Part shown: in pieces, positions 61,332 to 64,000 of the stretch
How positions within the stretch are numbered: position 1 is the first letter of the stretch
Layout of the letters: every line of letters starts with the position of its first letter
Assembly (NCBI RefSeq): GCF_014636235.1
Contig: NZ_BMDZ01000014.1
Location: 27,393 to 91,392 of the forward strand
Length of the DNA: 64,000 bases
From: Tistrella bauzanensis
GTDB taxonomy: Bacteria; Pseudomonadota; Alphaproteobacteria; Tistrellales; Tistrellaceae
Direction of reading: 5' to 3'
Translations under genes and position numbers: made by a program
The notes under the pieces: model-generated
Database searches by the model: none
What the model saw: the letters and a program-made list of their open reading frames with translations, nothing else
Told to the model about the DNA's origin: nothing

Positions 61332-62531
61332 TCAGCCGCCGGCCGCGGCATTGCCGCTGGCCGGGGTGGCACCATCATCCGCCGGTGCCGCCGGCGTGGC
61401 GCCGGCCGCGGGTGCGGCGTCCTGGCGCGCGAACGGATCGGAGCCGCCCGGCAGCGGCGTCACCGGCATACCGGGGCCGATCTTGATCTGGCCGGCGCTG
61501 ATCACCAGGTCGCCGTCCGCAAGGCCCTTGGTGACGCCGACCTCGCCCACCCGCCGCGCGCCGATGGTCACCGGCTGCGGCACGGCCTTGCCGTCGACGA
61601 TCTTGTAGACGAACGGCCCGTTACGATCGGGCACGATCGCCTGTTCGGGAATGATCACCGCGTTGCCGATCTCGTTCAGGACCGCGGTGATACGGGCGAA
61701 CATGCCAGGCTTCAGGCGGGTATCGGCATTGGGGATCTCGGCGCGGATCGCAAGGCTGCGACCGCCTGCATCGAGCCGGGGGTCGATGGCGGTGATGGTG
61801 GCGGTAAAGCGTTCGGCCGGAAAGGCATCGACTTCGACGATGACCGTCTCGCCCGGCTTGACCACACCGGCGAAGCGCTCCGGCAGCCGGAAGCCGACCC
61901 GGATCGGGTCCAGCCGGTCGAGGGTGGTCAGGGTCTGGCCCGCCGAGATATAGGCGCCAAGGTCGACGGCGCGGAAGCCGGCGACGCCATTGAACGGGGC
62001 CGTGATGGTGGTTTTGTCAAGCCGGACCTGCGCCGAGGCAACCTGGGCCTGTGACAACTGGAGCGCCGCCACCGCCTCGTCGAGTGCACGACCGGTGCCG
62101 GCGCCGCGCCTGGCCAGATCGCGCGCACGCTCGGCATTGCGGCGGTTCGCTTCGATCGAGGCCCGGGCTTCGGCCAGTTCGGCGCGCGCGATCGCGTCGT
62201 CGAGCTTGAACAGCACGTCGCCTTCCGTGACCCGCGCGCCGTCCTTGACCGAAATCGCCGATACCCTGCCGGCAACTTCCGACGCTACGTCAATCGATTG
62301 CACCGCTTCCAGTGTGCCGGCGACCATGATGGTTTCGGCAAAGGGCTCGGCCCGCGCCTTGACCGCTTCGACCGGCATGCCGCCGCCGGCACCCTGGGCC
62401 AGGGCATTGCCGCCGCACAAAGCGGCGCCCGCGAGCAGGACGACGGCCGACAGGACATGACGGATCGCCAGACGGTGCGTGCGGAGCGTGGAATGGCGAC
62501 GGGCGCCGGAAGAAGGCTGCTGAGCGATCAT
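61332..62531 (-). CDS. Second RND periplasmic adaptor subunit
   Basis: 399-residue AcrA-type membrane-fusion protein with a signal peptide (AIRHVLSAVVLLAGAALCGGNALAQ), the lipoyl halves (IDVASEVAGRVSAISVKDG and TTITAPFNGVAGFRAVDLG), a helical hairpin and a beta-barrel (FAGVVKPGETVIVEVDAF). The C-terminus is Ala/Pro/Gly-rich. It leads the minus-strand operon adaptor-RND-phosphopantetheinyl transferase. The 290-bp gap upstream, to the divergent IscA-like gene, must hold both promoters; I see no clear operator there and no adjacent regulator. Confidence 0.93.
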   Translation of the reverse strand: MIAQQPSSGARRHSTLRTHRLAIRHVLSAVVLLAGAALCGGNALAQGAGGGMPVEAVKARAEPFAETIMVAGTLEAVQSIDVASEVAGRVSAISVKDGARVTEGDVLFKLDDAIARAELAEARASIEANRRNAERARDLARRGAGTGRALDEAVAALQLSQAQVASAQVRLDKTTITAPFNGVAGFRAVDLGAYISAGQTLTTLDRLDPIRVGFRLPERFAGVVKPGETVIVEVDAFPAERFTATITAIDPRLDAGGRSLAIRAEIPNADTRLKPGMFARITAVLNEIGNAVIIPEQAIVPDRNGPFVYKIVDGKAVPQPVTIGARRVGEVGVTKGLADGDLVISAGQIKIGPGMPVTPLPGGSDPFARQDAAPAAGATPAAPADDGATPASGNAAAGG

Positions 62532-62821
62532 GCGGGTCTGGTCCTGGCTCGTTGAAATCCCGCCGCCGAACCGTCTGACGGAACGGCGGACGGTTCGTGG
62601 TCACGGGCAGCGTAAAGCGGGCTGATGTATTGTTCATCCGGACAGCGAAATAGCGTCCGCGGCGGCACGGATCGCCTCTTTCATCCGGCTGGCGAGTGAT
62701 TATGTTAGAAGACGAGCGCGACGTCGCCCGGAAATCGGGGGCCGACCGACCGGCCGGTTCCATGACGTATCCGATTTGTTCGCGAGCGTCGCATGCAAGC
62801 CACAGAGGGGAGACCCTGCCC

Positions 62822-63154
62822 ATGCCCATGGCGGCGATGAGCATTACCGATGCGGCGGCCGACCGGCTGCGCAGCCTGATGGCCGACAAGGATGGTGTGG
62901 TCGGGATCCGCGTCGGCGTGAAGACCGCCGGCTGCTCCGGCCTTGCCTATACCATGGAGATGGCCGAACAGGTGAATAAGCACGACGAGGTGGTCGAGGA
63001 CAAGGGTGTGCGCATCCTGATCGAGCCCAAGGCCGTGTTGTTCCTGATCGGCTCGGAGATGGATTGGGAAGAGGACAAGCTTCAGGCCGGTTTCGTCTTC
63101 CGGAATCCGAACGAGAAGGGCCGCTGCGGCTGCGGCGAGTCGTTTCACGTCTGA
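62822..63154 (+). CDS. A-type Fe-S carrier (IscA/HesB family)
   Basis: 110-residue iron-sulfur cluster carrier that passes [Fe-S] units to apo-proteins. The three conserved cysteines are in TAGCSGLAYTM and GRCGCGESFHV, with FRNPNEKG between them as usual; the GCGESFHV end is IscA-like. The ATG at 62822 follows agaggggagaccctg. A terminator hairpin follows, then a ferredoxin gene on the same strand, which suggests a small Fe-S assembly group. No iscS or iscU is in the window. Confidence 0.94.
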   Translation: MPMAAMSITDAAADRLRSLMADKDGVVGIRVGVKTAGCSGLAYTMEMAEQVNKHDEVVEDKGVRILIEPKAVLFLIGSEMDWEEDKLQAGFVFRNPNEKGRCGCGESFHV

Positions 63155-63198
63155 CCTCCACTCAGCCGGCCAGGCTTCGATGCTGGTCCGCCGCCTGC

Positions 63199-63228
63199 AA
63201 AGCGCGCTCCCTGGCCTGGGCGCGCTTT
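63199..63228 (+). terminator. Rho-independent terminator after the IscA-like gene
   Basis: AAAGCGCGC, a 12-nt loop, then GCGCGCTTT: a perfect 9-bp stem ending in a short T run, 45 bp past the stop. The remaining gap to the ferredoxin (63229-63456) holds no gene I trust; an AT-rich ttgactataag at 63271-63281 contains a -10-like TATAAG and may be its promoter. Confidence 0.6.
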
Positions 63229-63456
63229 GTCGTACCGGATATCCGCTGCGGTTGCATCCTTACGCCGATATTGACTATAAGTTGATTGGCGATGGGCGTT
63301 GCCATCTCCCACGGGGAGTGGACGGTGCCGGTGGCGGGGGATTTGAGAGTTCGCGCTTGCCCCCGACCGCGGAATGCGGTTCAAGAAACGCGAGCGAGCG
63401 CGCCGCCGCGACCGGGAGACCGGGCGGCAGCCACGAGGGACGAGAGAAAAAACGCC

Positions 63457-63789
63457 ATGCCCAAGATCACCTTTATCGAGCGTGACGGCAACCGCCGTGA
63501 GGTCGAGGCGCCCGTGGGCCTTTCGATCCTTGAGATCGCTCACCGCAACAGCATCGACATCGAAGGCGCGTGCGAGGGGTCGCTGGCCTGCTCCACCTGC
63601 CATGTGATCGTTGCGGCCGAGGATTTCGAACGCTTGCCCGAGGCCGCCGAGGAAGAGGAAGACATGCTCGACCTCGCCTGGGGCCTGACCAAGACCTCGC
63701 GTCTCGGCTGCCAGATCATCATCACCGAAGAACTGGACGGTCTGACCGTCGCGCTGCCGACCGAAGTGCACAATGCGCTGATCGACTGA
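63457..63789 (+). CDS. [2Fe-2S] ferredoxin (adrenodoxin/Isc type)
   Basis: 110-residue electron carrier. The cluster ligands are in [12 protein letters not shown] (Cys-x5-Cys-x2-Cys) and the distant LGCQI (fourth Cys), the spacing of adrenodoxin-type ferredoxins that feed P450s or Fe-S assembly. The acidic helix [17 protein letters not shown] is the usual partner-binding surface. The ATG at 63457 follows gagggacgagag. Its place beside an IscA-like gene suggests Fe-S assembly as the main role. Confidence 0.94.
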   Translation: MPKITFIERDGNRREVEAPVGLSILEIAHRNSIDIEGACEGSLACSTCHVIVAAEDFERLPEAAEEEEDMLDLAWGLTKTSRLGCQIIITEELDGLTVALPTEVHNALID

Positions 63790-63940
63790 TCGGCCGCAAT
63801 GGTGCCGCCGGCGGGGTTCCGCCAGCCGCCATTGGCTGTGGCACGGGTTCCGGCCGGGACGACTGATGATGAAGCGCCGTCGGCCGGTATGGGCTGGCGG
63901 CGTTTCGTCGTGATGATGGCAGGGGAATCGGGTGAAAATT

Positions 63941-64000
63941 TTAAGCTGCGATGATGCTTGCGAGGAAGTCGTCGTCCCAAGCGGCGACCTTGCGTCGGAG
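63941..64000 (-). CDS. C-terminal end of an unidentified gene at the right edge
   Basis: The minus strand enters the window in an open frame of 19 codons (LRRKVAAWDDDFLASIIAA) before TAA. The codons are plausible and the AT-rich aaaatttt just past the stop marks a change in composition. It may be the 3' end of a transposase or another gene; 19 residues are too few to decide. Confidence 0.35.
   Translation of the reverse strand, partial: LRRKVAAWDDDFLASIIAA

Noticed and set aside
1-64000. tRNA or rRNA genes
   Set aside because: I saw no cloverleaf with conserved T-loop bases or rRNA signature in the gaps, which are few and short.

Overview
This 64 kb window is GC-rich chromosome or megaplasmid DNA (about 70% GC over most of its length) with genes packed edge to edge, many joined by 4-bp ATGA overlaps. 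The gene content fits a free-living alphaproteobacterium: a TRAP transporter, FCD-type GntR regulators, glucosylglycerol synthesis, RND pumps and an IscA/ferredoxin pair. The logic of the large NRPS operon recalls the didemnin pathway of Tistrella, so a Tistrella-like organism is my best guess. That is an inference, because no rRNA or taxonomic marker is present.

Left part (1-22,450), ordinary metabolism. A TRAP dicarboxylate-type transporter (dctPQM) sits with an in-frame fusion of a GntR/FCD regulator and a lactonase-like amidohydrolase. It diverges from a D-2-hydroxyacid dehydrogenase-like FAD enzyme across a clear GntR-type palindrome. Next come an AraC regulator diverging from a crotonase, then an operon of TetR, an (R)-amine-transaminase-like enzyme and a dimethylformamidase-like protein, then pdxJ. 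A compatible-solute block follows (ggpS, HAD phosphatase, gpsA, and a divergent GH13 glucosidase across a 29-bp tandem repeat). A Gfa-family protein, a GntR/CynX-type MFS pair and a CPBP membrane protease complete this part.

Central part (22,519-45,415), the main discovery. Four NRPS genes and an mbtH-like gene form one minus-strand operon. Read by module: EntF-like starter C, Gln, Gln (39,029-45,415); C, decayed A remnant, acyl-ligase, KR, PCP, making a 2-hydroxy acid (32,856-39,032); Pro (29,428-32,859); Tyr with two back-to-back methyltransferases inside the A domain, then PCP and TE (22,787-29,431). The predicted product is acyl-Gln-Gln-(2-hydroxyacyl)-Pro-N,O-dimethylTyr. It looks like the acyl-polyGln-Lac-Pro head of didemnin X/Y joined directly to the didemnin Me2Tyr terminus, without the middle of that molecule.

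Right part (45,782-62,531), the production and export kit. It holds an RND adaptor/pump pair diverging from the NRPS operon, a DUF697-like protein, a small membrane protein, a SyrD/PvdE-type cyclic peptide exporter translationally coupled to a band-7 (SPFH) protein, a type II thioesterase, a Kef-type antiporter, and an Sfp-type phosphopantetheinyl transferase overlapping the end of a second RND adaptor/pump operon. The window closes with an IscA-like A-type carrier, a [2Fe-2S] ferredoxin and the last 19 codons of an unidentified gene at the right edge.

Limits: substrate codes were read by eye against the GrsA template from memory, residue positions are approximate, and no database search was possible.
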